64,000 nucleotides of DNA. It comes from an uncultured Bacteroidales bacterium. Lineage in GTDB: Bacteria; Bacteroidota; Bacteroidia; Bacteroidales; UBA932. Shown in pieces: positions 1 through 8,368 of this stretch. Under the pieces are notes generated by a model. That model saw only the letters and a program-made list of their open reading frames with translations. It was not told the origin of the DNA and ran no database searches. The first letter of the stretch is position 1. The number at the start of each line of letters is the position of its first letter. The translations under genes and the position numbers were made by a program. The DNA lies in assembly GCA_947168525.1 (NCBI GenBank), contig CAMVMG010000007.1:1-64000 (forward strand), written 5' to 3'.

Positions 1-24
1 TAAATCGTAATTTGCATTAACCAT

Positions 25-762
25 ATGACCAACATCACCAAACTCCTTTGCTTAGGCCTCTGCCTCTGTGCAGTTGCCTGCGGAAACCCGTCACAGAAAG
101 CGTCTGACACTGAATTTACCGACAGCGTAGCCGAGGCTCTCGCATGTGGTGGACAAATCGATCTGGACCAGCTCCAGTGGACCAGAGAGCCTGCTGCCTG
201 TGAAATGAAGGACGGTGTCATCTCCATTACTACGGCCCCTCACACGGACCTTTGGCAGCGGACATACTACCATTTTAGGAACGATAATGCCCCGGTGCTT
301 CAGATGAAGACCAGGGAGAAGTTCTTCAGCTTCGTGGTGAAGACGGACTTCACACAGAGCCATCAGCGCTTCGACCAGTGCGGCATAGTGATGTACCTGG
401 ACAGCGACAACTGGCTCAAGGGTTCCGTCGAGTTCGAGAACGAGGAGTTCCAGCACCTTGGAAGTGTGGCCACCAACAATGGCTATTCTGATTGGGCCAC
501 CACTGCAATCTCGGCCGAGGTAAAGACCATGTGGTACCGTCTCTCCCGCAGGGAGGACGACTTTTGCATCGAGTGCTCCACCGATGGAATCAACTTCAGC
601 CAGATGCGCGTCTGCCATATGTACGCCGCCACCGACGAGATCAGCTTCGGCATCTACGCCTGCTCCCCGGAAGAATCATCTTTTACGGCCGTGTTTACGG
701 ATATGAAGATTACGGAGTGCGCCTGGAAGGCCCACGACGGCCAGCAGCCGGATGAGGAGTAG
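25..762 (+). CDS. DUF1349-type concanavalin A-like lipoprotein
   Basis: This 245-aa protein has an N-terminal signal peptide ending in a lipobox (CAVAC, Cys at residue 19), so it should be a lipoprotein exported to the envelope. The rest matches the DUF1349 pattern (YesU-like beta-sandwich related to concanavalin A lectins/glucanases): an early segment with L-W-Q-R-T, a central FDQCGIVMYLDSDNWLKGSVEF segment, and a late FGIYACSPEESSF segment. Members are thought to bind carbohydrate, but the substrate cannot be read here. It stands alone, is followed by a terminator-like hairpin, and lies beside att sequence, so it may be cargo of a neighbouring integrated element. The family assignment is fairly firm and the role unknown. 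Confidence 0.8.
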   Translation: MTNITKLLCLGLCLCAVACGNPSQKASDTEFTDSVAEALACGGQIDLDQLQWTREPAACEMKDGVISITTAPHTDLWQRTYYHFRNDNAPVLQMKTREKFFSFVVKTDFTQSHQRFDQCGIVMYLDSDNWLKGSVEFENEEFQHLGSVATNNGYSDWATTAISAEVKTMWYRLSRREDDFCIECSTDGINFSQMRVCHMYAATDEISFGIYACSPEESSFTAVFTDMKITECAWKAHDGQQPDEE

Positions 763-792
763 CTGGTAAATTCGAATTTATAGGTATAAAAA

Positions 793-824
793 GGCCCCAG
801 TAGTCCAGGTGGATTGCTGGGGGC
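793..824 (+). terminator. Terminator-like hairpin after the DUF1349 gene
   Basis: GGCCCCAG (793-800) pairs with CTGGGGGC (817-824), about 30 nt after the stop codon. The following T-tract is weak, so termination is inferred. Confidence 0.55.
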
Positions 825-850
825 TTGCTATAATGACACTTTTATTTGTT

Positions 851-963
851 CCGTCCTACTTTCCGTCCCACTTTTATTGAGGCGCGAATCTCAGTTTTTC
901 CGTCCCAGTCGAGAATCGCAAATAAGGCATTAGAATGCAGTTTAATTTCCGAAAAAGTGGGAC
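851..963. repeat. Arm-site-like short repeats of the neighbouring element
   Basis: CCGTCCTAC (851-859), CCGTCCCAC (863-871) and CCGTCCCAG (900-908) lie in one orientation and GTGGGAC (957-963) in the other. Spacing and position relative to the hairpin and att site parallel the GTGAGAAC repeats at 27881-27900, so these are probably integrase arm-binding sites. The ORFs that cross this stretch look spurious. Confidence 0.5.
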
Positions 964-964
964 C

Positions 965-995
965 AAAAAAGAAACCCGCTCTGTCTGAGCGGGTT
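965..995 (-). terminator. Displaced tRNA-Phe-type terminator
   Basis: AACCCGCT (973-980) and AGCGGGTT (988-995) form an 8-bp stem. Read on the minus strand it is followed by a T-tract (A-tract at 965-970). The same arms are found at 27910-27932 after the intact tRNA, so this would have been the tRNA terminator before the 27-kb element inserted. Confidence 0.65.
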
Positions 996-1000
996 ACAGG

Positions 1001-1024
1001 TGGTGCAGGGAAGAATCGAACTGC
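1001..1024. repeat. Distal attachment site (copy of the tRNA-Phe 3' end)
   Basis: Positions 1001-1024 match 27938-27961 at 23 of 24 bases; the single difference is A at 1007 against T at 27944. The match covers the discriminator base, 3' acceptor strand and T-arm of tRNA-Phe but not the rest of the tRNA, which is the expected footprint of integration into a tRNA 3' end. Confidence 0.85.
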
Positions 1025-1139
1025 AATTTAGTTCGGTTCCCTATGGTTTCCGAAAGGCTCGTAAAGTTCGCATTTTCAAGTTTTTGCAAATAAATTTGGT
1101 CGTTTCAGTAGTTCTCAGTATATTTGCGTAGTGGAAAAA

Positions 1140-1341
1140 GTGAGAATAAAAGTGAGAACAACTAATTCTCTTCTCACTTTCCGAAGAAAATGCCGTTACA
1201 CAACCCCAGAGCCGACATTTTCGCAACCCCGTCCCCTTATTATCTTTAGATAATAAGGTAAAGTGTTCAAAGAACGCAAGAGGAAAAGAGTGAGAACAAA
1301 CCTCTGCAAAACCGAGAACAAAGTGAGAATTAACTGAGAAC
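1140..1341. repeat. Left-end arm-type repeats of the integrative element
   Basis: GTGAGAAT (1140-1147), GTGAGAAC (1152-1159), reverse TTCTCAC (1171-1177), GTGAGAAC (1290-1297), CGAGAAC (1313-1319), GTGAGAAT (1323-1330) and CTGAGAAC (1334-1341) form two clusters between the att site and the integrase gene. The same octamers recur at 27626-27900, supporting a role as integrase or excisionase arm sites. The 1025-1379 interval holds no convincing gene; two TAnnTTTG boxes (1091-1098, 1119-1126) could be promoters. Confidence 0.75.
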
Positions 1342-1379
1342 AAACCAGGCGAATGTTGAACTTATAATAGGAAGGAATC

Positions 1380-2777
1380 ATGAAGGTCCAGTACATGCTT
1401 TACAAGACCACGAATAAGGCCGGAGAGAAGCCCATCCGCGTCTCAATCTCAATGCGTGGCGAGCGCTATATCACCACCGTCGGATATAGCATCAAGGAGG
1501 AGAAATGGGATAAAGCCAAGCAGCAGGTTAAGCAAGGTGTGACCAATGCTGCCGGCGCAGACTGGCGCACAATTAACTCCCGCCTAACGGACATCACCAC
1601 CCACTTCACCGACTATGACCTCCGCACCACGGAGAAGCCCACTATTGATGACCTGAAGGCCGAATTCGAGAAGGCCGTCAATCGCAACAAGGCAAAGGTC
1701 GCAAGTGCCGCCTCTGGCCAGAGCGAAGAACAGATCGAGGCAGCAGCACAAGCCGCCGAGGAGAAGGAGCCGGAGACGGAAGAGAAAGTGGCTCCTGCCG
1801 TTGTCTACGTAGAAAAGTTTATCAAGGAAGAGAGTTCCATCAAGGAATGGTCTATGGAGACCTACAAGATGGTGCGCTCCTTCAAGCATCATCTGGAAAA
1901 GTTCAACAAGAAAGTGGGCCTGGACTTCTTCGACCGCAAGGGCCTGGACAAATTCCTCGTGTACCTTCGCGCCAAAGCCAAAATGGAAGAATCCTCCGTG
2001 GAGAAGCAGTACAAGAATCTGACCTGGTTCCTCCGCTGGGCCATCCGCAACGGTCATACCCAAGTGCGTGATGCCGAATACTATGAGCCCGTCTTCAAGA
2101 AAGTGAAAAAGCCGGTCATCTTCCTCACCAAAGAAGAATTGGACAAACTCTACAACCTTCAGATTCCCAAGACCGGCACTGTTGTTAAACTTACAACCTA
2201 TGAGGGTAAAGAGTACGAGAAGACCGTCCTTGATGCCGGCGGCATGGAACGTGCCCGGGATCTGTTCTGCTTCTGCGCCTTCACCAGCCTTCGCTATTCC
2301 GATGTGGTCGAGGTCCGCCGCGTGGACATCCAGGACGGTGTCCTCAACATCACCACCCAGAAGACCCACGACCGCCTGCCGATTGTCCTCCACAAGAACG
2401 CCCTGGCAATCCTGGAGAAATACAAGGACCAGAACTTCTCCGCGGGAAAGGCGCTGCCGTACATAACCAACCAGCAGATGAACCGCTGCCTGAAAGACCT
2501 CTGCGAGATTTGCGGATTCAACAAGCCCTACACCATCACTTGCTACCGCAACGGCAACCGCTACGATGAAGTCTATCCCAAGTACGAACTCATTGGCACC
2601 CACGCCGGCCGCAAGACATTCATTTGCTTCGCGCTCTCCAACGGCATCGCCCCGGACGTTGTGATGAAGTTCACCGGCCACTGCGACTACAAATCCATGA
2701 AGCCCTACATCGACATCACTGAGGATGCGAAGAGAGATGCCATCAAGAAAATGGAAGAAATATGGGATACCGAATAG
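1380..2777 (+). CDS. int: Tyrosine recombinase (integrase)
   Basis: This 465-aa site-specific recombinase should integrate and excise the element at tRNA-Phe. The N-terminus (about 1-85) resembles the arm-binding domain of Bacteroidota integrases. A Lys/Glu/Ala-rich linker spans about 95-140, a SAM-like core-binding domain about 140-240, and the catalytic domain about 250-460. The catalytic set is complete by eye: R305 (in TSLRYSD), H408 and R411 (HAGR), H434 (GHCDYKSM) and nucleophile Y443. The gene sits beside the distal att site, with arm repeats upstream, and its 3' end is close to the promoter of the next gene. The length is normal for the family. Confidence 0.93.
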   Translation: MKVQYMLYKTTNKAGEKPIRVSISMRGERYITTVGYSIKEEKWDKAKQQVKQGVTNAAGADWRTINSRLTDITTHFTDYDLRTTEKPTIDDLKAEFEKAVNRNKAKVASAASGQSEEQIEAAAQAAEEKEPETEEKVAPAVVYVEKFIKEESSIKEWSMETYKMVRSFKHHLEKFNKKVGLDFFDRKGLDKFLVYLRAKAKMEESSVEKQYKNLTWFLRWAIRNGHTQVRDAEYYEPVFKKVKKPVIFLTKEELDKLYNLQIPKTGTVVKLTTYEGKEYEKTVLDAGGMERARDLFCFCAFTSLRYSDVVEVRRVDIQDGVLNITTQKTHDRLPIVLHKNALAILEKYKDQNFSAGKALPYITNQQMNRCLKDLCEICGFNKPYTITCYRNGNRYDEVYPKYELIGTHAGRKTFICFALSNGIAPDVVMKFTGHCDYKSMKPYIDITEDAKRDAIKKMEEIWDTE

Positions 2778-2791
2778 CCGCCGAAAAGTTG

Positions 2792-2799
2792 TATATTTG
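2792..2799 (+). promoter_or_regulatory. Bacteroidota -7 box before the AlbA_2 gene
   Basis: TATATTTG fits the TAnnTTTG consensus and lies 22 bp before the ATG at 2822. Its position rules against the in-frame upstream start at 2762, which overlaps the end of int and would precede the transcription start. Confidence 0.6.
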
Positions 2800-2821
2800 T
2801 AATCTAAAGGATAATAAGGCC

Positions 2822-4270
2822 ATGGCAGAACTGACCATACAAGAAATAGAAACTATCGTAAAGCGGGACGAGAACCGCATCATGGAAGCCAAGAAAACCA
2901 CCGGCGAACTTGCCGCCGGGATGCAGTCCGGCTGCGCCTTCCTCAACACCGAGGGCGGCTGGCTCTTCTTCGGCATCCATCCCCAAAAGCTGACACTTCT
3001 CGGACAGGACGTGGCCGACCAGACACGTCAGGACATCGCCAACGCCTTCCGGAAATTCGCTCCGGCCATCGACCTTTCTGCCCAGTACATCGAAGTCCCG
3101 GACAAGCCTGGAAAATACGTCATCGCCATCTATTTCAAGGCTCCCAAAGCCTTCGAAGCCCCCTATACCTTCGATGGACGCCCCTGGTACAAAGTGGAGA
3201 ATACCACAGCCCTGATGCCTCGGGAGATGTTCGACGAACGCATCCGCCTCAGCGACCCGGAGAAATTTAGCTGGGAGAAAACCATGCTTCCCGGTGCCAC
3301 GGACAAAGACATCAGTAACAAACGACTGGTGCAAATCATCAACGCCGGCATTAACAAAGGCCGCATTCCACCAGAAGCCGCCTCATTACGCAGCATAGAC
3401 CAACGCCTGGATCACTTCAACCTGCGTACCGCCGAAGGCTACCTCACCAATGCGGCCGTAGCACTTTTCGGCAAGCAGCCAACTCGGAAGATTTCCCAGT
3501 GCGAACTCAAACTCGCACGCTTCGAGGGAACAAACATGCGCGTTTTCCGTGACCAGATGGTTTGTGAGGGAAATCTATTCGACCAGTACGACGCTATTGA
3601 AGACTTCTGCCGCAAGCACATGTTCCTCTCCGGCACCATGGACCAGAAGGAGCGCATCGACACACTCACCGTTCCCTATAAGGTCATCCGTGAAGCCGCA
3701 CTCAACATTCTCATACACAGAACTTGGTGGTCAAGCGGAAACGTGCTATCTGTTGCCATCTTCGACGATAGGGTGGAATTCGCCAACCCCGGGGCATTTC
3801 CTCCTGGCACATCACCAGAAAGCTTCTATAGGCGCCCACAATCTCAACCCATCAACAAACTCATCAGCGAAGTCTTCTTCAAGAGCGGCCTGATGGAAGC
3901 CTGGGGCCGAGGCATCCCTGACATCTTTGACCTCTGCAAAGAAAGCGGCCTCCCCAAGCCGGAATTCGAGTTGGCAAATGGGTATGTTTACCTGACGATT
4001 CGCTTCGCCAAACCGCTTACGCCGAGGCTCAGTGGTGATAGAGTAAATGATAGAGAAGATGAGAGAGAAAAACCCATTGTGCTAACCTCCAGGCAACAAT
4101 TGCTCCTCTCTCTCATGAAAGAGAATGATAGAGTAACGACAGAGGAAATGAAAGAGAAACTTAATGTCTCTATCTCCACAGTCAACCGTGAGATTGCTGC
4201 TCTGAAAAAGAAAAGGGCACTTGACAGAAAAGGCGGGGACAAAGATGGCAGTTGGGTTGTGCTCATTTAG
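2822..4270 (+). CDS. AlbA_2 / HATPase_c_4 transcriptional regulator-like protein
   Basis: The 482-aa product has the architecture of the Schlafen-AlbA_2 group. An N-terminal AlbA_2 domain spans about residues 1-130 (an E-A-K-K-T segment and NTEGGWLFFGI). A middle region carries a HATPase_c_4-like segment near 290-350 (EAALNILIHR, FDDRVEFANPG). The C-terminus is a winged-helix segment (about 420-482) with a basic recognition helix. Such proteins are annotated as ATP-binding or transcriptional regulators, and some have been linked to phage defence; the role here is unproven. The ATG at 2822 was preferred because of the promoter at 2792. It precedes the large unknown gene at 4429 but is separated from it by a terminator and a new promoter. 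Confidence 0.8.
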   Translation: MAELTIQEIETIVKRDENRIMEAKKTTGELAAGMQSGCAFLNTEGGWLFFGIHPQKLTLLGQDVADQTRQDIANAFRKFAPAIDLSAQYIEVPDKPGKYVIAIYFKAPKAFEAPYTFDGRPWYKVENTTALMPREMFDERIRLSDPEKFSWEKTMLPGATDKDISNKRLVQIINAGINKGRIPPEAASLRSIDQRLDHFNLRTAEGYLTNAAVALFGKQPTRKISQCELKLARFEGTNMRVFRDQMVCEGNLFDQYDAIEDFCRKHMFLSGTMDQKERIDTLTVPYKVIREAALNILIHRTWWSSGNVLSVAIFDDRVEFANPGAFPPGTSPESFYRRPQSQPINKLISEVFFKSGLMEAWGRGIPDIFDLCKESGLPKPEFELANGYVYLTIRFAKPLTPRLSGDRVNDREDEREKPIVLTSRQQLLLSLMKENDRVTTEEMKEKLNVSISTVNREIAALKKKRALDRKGGDKDGSWVVLI

Positions 4271-4306
4271 CGGATAGCCCAACAAATCGAGTTCACAAAG
4301 CTACAC

Positions 4307-4343
4307 ACTCCCGAGGTCCAACCGCCCCGGGAGTTATTGTATT
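4307..4343 (+). terminator. Terminator after the AlbA_2 gene
   Basis: ACTCCCG (4307-4313) pairs with CGGGAGT (4328-4334), followed by a T-rich run. It separates this gene from the next. Confidence 0.7.
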
Positions 4344-4397
4344 TATGCAGCATCTCATTTCTTAAAGGAATCGTATAGACATTCGGGTATAAATCCG

Positions 4398-4405
4398 TAT
4401 CTTTG
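4398..4405 (+). promoter_or_regulatory. Bacteroidota -7 box before the 1107-aa gene
   Basis: TATCTTTG at 4398-4405 lies 23 bp before the ATG at 4429. A GTG that would extend the reading frame begins on the last base of this box and is therefore not the start. Confidence 0.65.
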
Positions 4406-4428
4406 TGTGTAATAGAAGGAAGTCAATC

Positions 4429-7400
4429 ATGGATAGCCACAGAGATATAGTACTAAATACACTTGACATATACGCATCAAACAACACAAGCGCTCTGTTT
4501 GCAAAAGCCATTCGTTTGCTTGGATACCCTGGCTCTGCAGCAGACCGCACTGACATAGACCTTATTGTCGACAGTGCCGATATTGTCAATGTCGATATGA
4601 ATCGAATCCCTCACTCTATCGACGGGCCTAAATTATACCCCCATGTCCGGTCTGCCATCGCAGAATACAAAAGCAAGCCGTCAGAATTGGAATTTTTCAT
4701 CTGCGATGTAATCACCAAGTTTAAGGACATCTCAGCATACGTCTATCCAGCATCCAAGCCCGGAGGCTATGATTCACAAATCCAAGCCTTCTCGCTCTTG
4801 GCCAGTATCGACCATTACAATCCGGCCGATAGCGTCCTTAACGAATGGAAGAAGTACGAAGCATACTGCAATCCCAAACTCACCGAAGAGCAACTCCAAG
4901 AAGCCGTTCAATATCGCTTAGAACTCTTCCATAAATACATGAGTGGTCCAATTCATGGGCGAGTCCACTCCATTATTGAGGACATGAAGACCGTGGCGAG
5001 TATCATTGATGCGGCGCTGCTCGAAAATGGACTTGACAAAGATTATTTTCAATATCAGCAGGATGCCAAGTGCATCCTCACTTATGAACTTGATGCCTAC
5101 GACATCTCAGAGAATTCAGGTGTCAACCCAGATCGTATAAAGGATAAATTATTTGTAAGAACATTCTATTACGATGTCCCTCCATGCGGACTCCTCATCC
5201 CGGAGTTACGTGACCAGATTGCAGAATACCGCAATACCGGCGTTTGGAACATGACACGGAAATCCTATATAAAAGTAATAGCCGCCCCGGATGATGTTCG
5301 AAAAGCCAATCTTTCCGACTATTTGACCAGGTATCACCGTTACGTCTATACCCTTAACGAAGAGGGCTCTATTCGTGAACTGTTTGTTGTTTTCTACGGA
5401 CTTTTCGAGCAATGGCAGGAACTCCGTTTCTTTGAGGATAACAACACATTTGCCCCCCATCCATGTAGAGAGATAGTTAAGCTATTCCACCAGCAGTTGG
5501 TTCATCACATTGCTATGGCTTACTTTGTCTACCTGGTTACCGATGAAGATGCCTGGTACGACATCTACACACTATATCCTGGACTGAAACATAAAGAAAT
5601 TGAAGACTACCTTTGCGAGGAGAATCACTTTATGTCCCATGAGGATTTTACGAAGCATGAAAAGGAGAATCCCTCCCGTGGAGAACGCTATGAGCCGTTC
5701 CCTGGTTACTACTCCAAGATAGAGCAACAGCAGCAAAAGAAATCTGTTCAATCACCAGTTCTTTCAAAGCCTAAACTCGGAGAAAAAGAATACGAGAAAT
5801 TGCCACTCTCATTTGAAGGGGAAAAGAATGAAAGTACCGGCCTCGATGTGACGGAATTCTGTGGAGTTTGGGAGATAGACCGTCTATTCTTACTTGATTT
5901 GGAAGAAACCCCGAGTTATTCCGATAAAGATTTCTACGCCGACTATGAGACTTTCTCTGCGAAATGCAAGGAAGTTGCAGAGAGTGATATATCTGTAAAG
6001 AAGAAAGAAATATGGATAGTCCGTATCTTGAACGTCCTTACAACGAGTTTCTGCTTTTTCTCCTCAACCGAGAAAAATAATCTAGTTAAATATGTCATCT
6101 CGTATGCTGCTCAATTGGATGCGGCATTTCTAAAAACACCTGAGCAGATTTGTGTTAAGCGAATAGCTCAGGAATTGGGCGACCCTATTATTTTCAAGGA
6201 GATGCCTTCTGATGCAACAATCGTGGATGAACAGTTTCGGCAAGAGTTTAACCTTGATCCTCGCCCTTGGGAAGAAACGGCAATGTTTGAAGAATTAGGG
6301 ACAGCGCTGGTTTTCCATCAGCGTCGTATGTGTCGTGATTGTAAGGAAAAGAATTGTCAATTCCGTTTTGGACTAAAAAAATACTACGCAGATGTAGATT
6401 ACGGATTTGGTAACCCCACATTGGATGCAGGCGATGTGACCACCGTAGAAACTGAACCTAATAGTAGCGAAGTGCTCTCTTCCAATTCAGGCCCTGTTGA
6501 TTACATAAAAGATTGCCACACGAAAATCTGTTCTGATGATATAATTGTGTTTTTGAATTGCGTTGCATTATATTTGACAACATCACCATCGTGGGCACCA
6601 GATTATAGTATTGATGAGGAACTTGAGGATTTTATTAAGGAACACCTCTCGCCACCTTGGCAAACTTATTATAACAATACAGAAGGACTGGAGGCGCAAC
6701 TAACCGAAAGAATTAAGGCCCTAAAGGACGATGAATTAGAATTGTCTAATTTCATCGACGGTTTCTTGTCTCCTTTTTATGATGTTGCATATACCTTGCG
6801 TCCATATGCCGAGAAACACGCGGATTACCAAAGGTTAATTGCATTTCGCTGTGTGAGTGAGTTCTTTAACTGCACTTTAGACGAATATAAATCCATTATT
6901 GCAGAAGCCGCAGAAGCGGTTAATCCTGTACCTGGTGAGAGTGAAAAGGAATGCTTTAGGCGCATGCTTAAGGAATTACTTGACCGGGCGCCAGTAAGAG
7001 TCGGCGATGCTAAAGACCCTGCTCTTGGAGGAATCCATGGACTATATGTCAGTCTTGCATATGTGGAAGAGGCGCTTGAGTCGGCTCTCTTGAAAGCCGG
7101 CATAAAGAACGATTACATTTTTTACGAGGATGAAGTTGGACTTGATCTTGGAAGGGGCTTGAGTTACATGAGTCTATGTAATGTCTCAAAGCTCTCGCCC
7201 CATGTCCTATACTCTCGAGTAAAGAAGTACGGCCACAGAACTGATTTGGAGTGCCGCGGTACAGAGGATACACTTGATTATCTGGAACGGATCATAGATA
7301 GTGTCAAAGACAGTAATGCAAAAGACGGTAATGCCGCTGAAATAGTGCAGTTAAAGACTCAGCATATCAACAGTTCTAAACAATCGAATGACGGCGAATC

Positions 7401-7752
7401 AGATGAAGGATCAATCATTTTTCCTCCGGAACAAGTGGGAAATATCATACTCTCTGAATTCATGATGACCTATTTGTCAAATGCGGGCTCGTATTTCAAG
7501 AATGGTCGTTGGCGAGACAATAACAAGTTTGAATATGCGGTGTTCTTGAAGGCTTTCTACAAAGTACTTCATGGCAAAGATGGCGAGTTCAATGTCCGAT
7601 GGTCAACCCTTCCGATTTTCCCGCTTCAAGACGGAACAATTATGACCCCTCGGAACCTGACGGATGCTCTCCGTCCATACGACAAGAAACTCCACGGCGG
7701 CCTACTGATGAAGTTCGTAAACGCCCTTAAATCATCGACTACTCTCGGTTAG
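4429..7752 (+). CDS. Large protein of unknown function (1107 aa)
   Basis: I do not recognise this family. The product is long, soluble-looking and acidic, with no signal peptide or clear membrane helix. Visible features are an N-terminal segment with R-T-D-I-D-L-I-V-D near residues 42-50, a Lys/Gln/Ser-rich linker near 430-450, and a cysteine-rich patch CRDCKEKNC around residue 640 that could bind metal. Near 985-1005 lies a low-complexity Ser/Asp/Gly region, then a C-terminal domain (about 1010-1107). It has its own promoter and terminator, so it is a stand-alone unit. It is A+T-richer than int and hsdM, suggesting separate acquisition. Its place among defence and replication genes makes a defence role possible, but nothing in the sequence proves that. 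Confidence 0.75.
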   Translation: MDSHRDIVLNTLDIYASNNTSALFAKAIRLLGYPGSAADRTDIDLIVDSADIVNVDMNRIPHSIDGPKLYPHVRSAIAEYKSKPSELEFFICDVITKFKDISAYVYPASKPGGYDSQIQAFSLLASIDHYNPADSVLNEWKKYEAYCNPKLTEEQLQEAVQYRLELFHKYMSGPIHGRVHSIIEDMKTVASIIDAALLENGLDKDYFQYQQDAKCILTYELDAYDISENSGVNPDRIKDKLFVRTFYYDVPPCGLLIPELRDQIAEYRNTGVWNMTRKSYIKVIAAPDDVRKANLSDYLTRYHRYVYTLNEEGSIRELFVVFYGLFEQWQELRFFEDNNTFAPHPCREIVKLFHQQLVHHIAMAYFVYLVTDEDAWYDIYTLYPGLKHKEIEDYLCEENHFMSHEDFTKHEKENPSRGERYEPFPGYYSKIEQQQQKKSVQSPVLSKPKLGEKEYEKLPLSFEGEKNESTGLDVTEFCGVWEIDRLFLLDLEETPSYSDKDFYADYETFSAKCKEVAESDISVKKKEIWIVRILNVLTTSFCFFSSTEKNNLVKYVISYAAQLDAAFLKTPEQICVKRIAQELGDPIIFKEMPSDATIVDEQFRQEFNLDPRPWEETAMFEELGTALVFHQRRMCRDCKEKNCQFRFGLKKYYADVDYGFGNPTLDAGDVTTVETEPNSSEVLSSNSGPVDYIKDCHTKICSDDIIVFLNCVALYLTTSPSWAPDYSIDEELEDFIKEHLSPPWQTYYNNTEGLEAQLTERIKALKDDELELSNFIDGFLSPFYDVAYTLRPYAEKHADYQRLIAFRCVSEFFNCTLDEYKSIIAEAAEAVNPVPGESEKECFRRMLKELLDRAPVRVGDAKDPALGGIHGLYVSLAYVEEALESALLKAGIKNDYIFYEDEVGLDLGRGLSYMSLCNVSKLSPHVLYSRVKKYGHRTDLECRGTEDTLDYLERIIDSVKDSNAKDGNAAEIVQLKTQHINSSKQSNDGESDEGSIIFPPEQVGNIILSEFMMTYLSNAGSYFKNGRWRDNNKFEYAVFLKAFYKVLHGKDGEFNVRWSTLPIFPLQDGTIMTPRNLTDALRPYDKKLHGGLLMKFVNALKSSTTLG

Positions 7753-7806
7753 TATTACACAAATACTTACCAAAACTTTACGCAAAACACGAACCCTTAC
7801 ATAATC

Positions 7807-7837
7807 ACCGTCACATTCATTTTGTGGCGGTTTTTTC
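7807..7837 (+). terminator. Strong terminator after the 1107-aa gene
   Basis: ACCGTCAC (7807-7814) pairs with GTGGCGGT (7824-7831, one G-T pair), followed by TTTTT and a further T-rich stretch. Confidence 0.8.
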
Positions 7838-7878
7838 TTGTTTTTTTCATTTAGCTTCGCAGCACAAACTTTCACGAC

Positions 7879-7907
7879 AGAGGCCTCTGAAGTGATTTTA
7901 AAATCAC
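7879..7907 (+). promoter_or_regulatory. Two palindromes before the DUF3853 gene (operator candidate)
   Basis: AGAGGCCTCT (7879-7888) is a 10-bp palindrome and GTGATTTTAAAATCAC (7892-7907) is a perfect 16-bp palindrome ending 6 bp before the ATG at 7914. The position over the presumed leader suggests a binding site for a dimeric regulator of the replication operon. This is inference from symmetry and location. Confidence 0.5.
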
Positions 7908-7913
7908 AACAGT

Positions 7914-8210
7914 ATGTCAAAAGTTTTAGACACTCGTCTCGTGGGAGAGATTCCCATTGAGGAGTTCTGGGTGCTGTACGAGCAGCGTTACGGAGTAACC
8001 CCTATCTCCACTCAGAACAATGGTAGACCTTCTCACGGTCGTCTGGTTTTCGGCCTTGACGGAATCCGAGAACTGTTCCACTGCTCGCATAAGCAAGCAC
8101 AGTTCTACAAGGACCACGTTATTAAGGAAGCCGTAAAGCAGAACGGTCGAAAGATTGTCGTGGACGCAGACTACGCGCTTGAACTTTTTAACGAATGGAG
8201 GGCAAAGTAA
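7914..8210 (+). CDS. DUF3853-type helix-turn-helix protein
   Basis: This 98-aa protein matches the DUF3853 pattern of Bacteroidota mobile elements. A central R-L-V-F-G-L-D-G-I-R-E-L-F-H-C-S stretch (about 43-58) leads into a helix, K-Q-A-Q-F-Y-K-D, and a C-terminal RKIVVDADYALELF. It resembles a small MerR/excisionase-like DNA-binding protein. It heads a tightly coupled operon: its TAA overlaps the next ATG (TAATG), then come the helicase and Toprim genes. A 16-bp palindrome ends 6 bp upstream and could be its autoregulatory site. Family call good; the exact role (excision or replication control) is not established. Confidence 0.82.
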   Translation: MSKVLDTRLVGEIPIEEFWVLYEQRYGVTPISTQNNGRPSHGRLVFGLDGIRELFHCSHKQAQFYKDHVIKEAVKQNGRKIVVDADYALELFNEWRAK

Positions 8211-8368
8211 TGAAGCGTCAGAGTTTAGGTCAAAACAAGGTGAACCATGGCAAGTTCACGCCAGAAAGCACAACCCCGCTCCTCTGGAACAAGCCCACGG
8301 GCAACCGCACCACCCGCATTGGTGGCGGATACTACAACTATAGGAGTCATGCTTATGTCAGACGATAG
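8210..8368 (+). CDS. Small 52-aa ORF between DUF3853 and helicase genes
   Basis: The ATG overlaps the DUF3853 stop (TAATG) and the TAG lies 14 bp inside the helicase gene. The 52-aa product is basic and polar, with Gly/Tyr- and Arg-rich C-terminal parts (R-I-G-G-G-Y-Y-N-Y-R). It has no recognisable domain. Overlap at both ends is typical of translational coupling and would keep ribosomes moving onto the helicase start at 8355. The alternative is that this is just the leader covered by chance by an open frame, with the helicase starting further upstream (8247). Confidence 0.45.
   Translation: MKRQSLGQNKVNHGKFTPESTTPLLWNKPTGNRTTRIGGGYYNYRSHAYVRR

Larger units (their letters stand above)
1..1024. 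mobile_element. Right-hand end of a second integrative element in tandem (partial)
   Basis: Just outside the far att site of the 27-kb element, positions 846-1000 repeat the layout found at that element's own tRNA-proximal end (27881-27961). Both have short repeats, then an A-tract, then a hairpin with AACCCGCT/AGCGGGTT arms, then the tRNA-Phe 3' end sequence. The repeats differ (GTGGGAC type here, GTGAGAAC type there), which fits a related element with a different recombinase. The inference is that an older element occupies the tRNA-Phe locus and its left part lies beyond the window. An alternative is that this is old chromosomal sequence left by earlier insertions. Confidence 0.5.

Noticed and set aside
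1041..1396. Two minus-strand frames (100 and 66 codons) near the distal att site
   Set aside because: They run through arm-site repeats, giving repeated S-H-F-type residues, and lack promoters or family resemblance.
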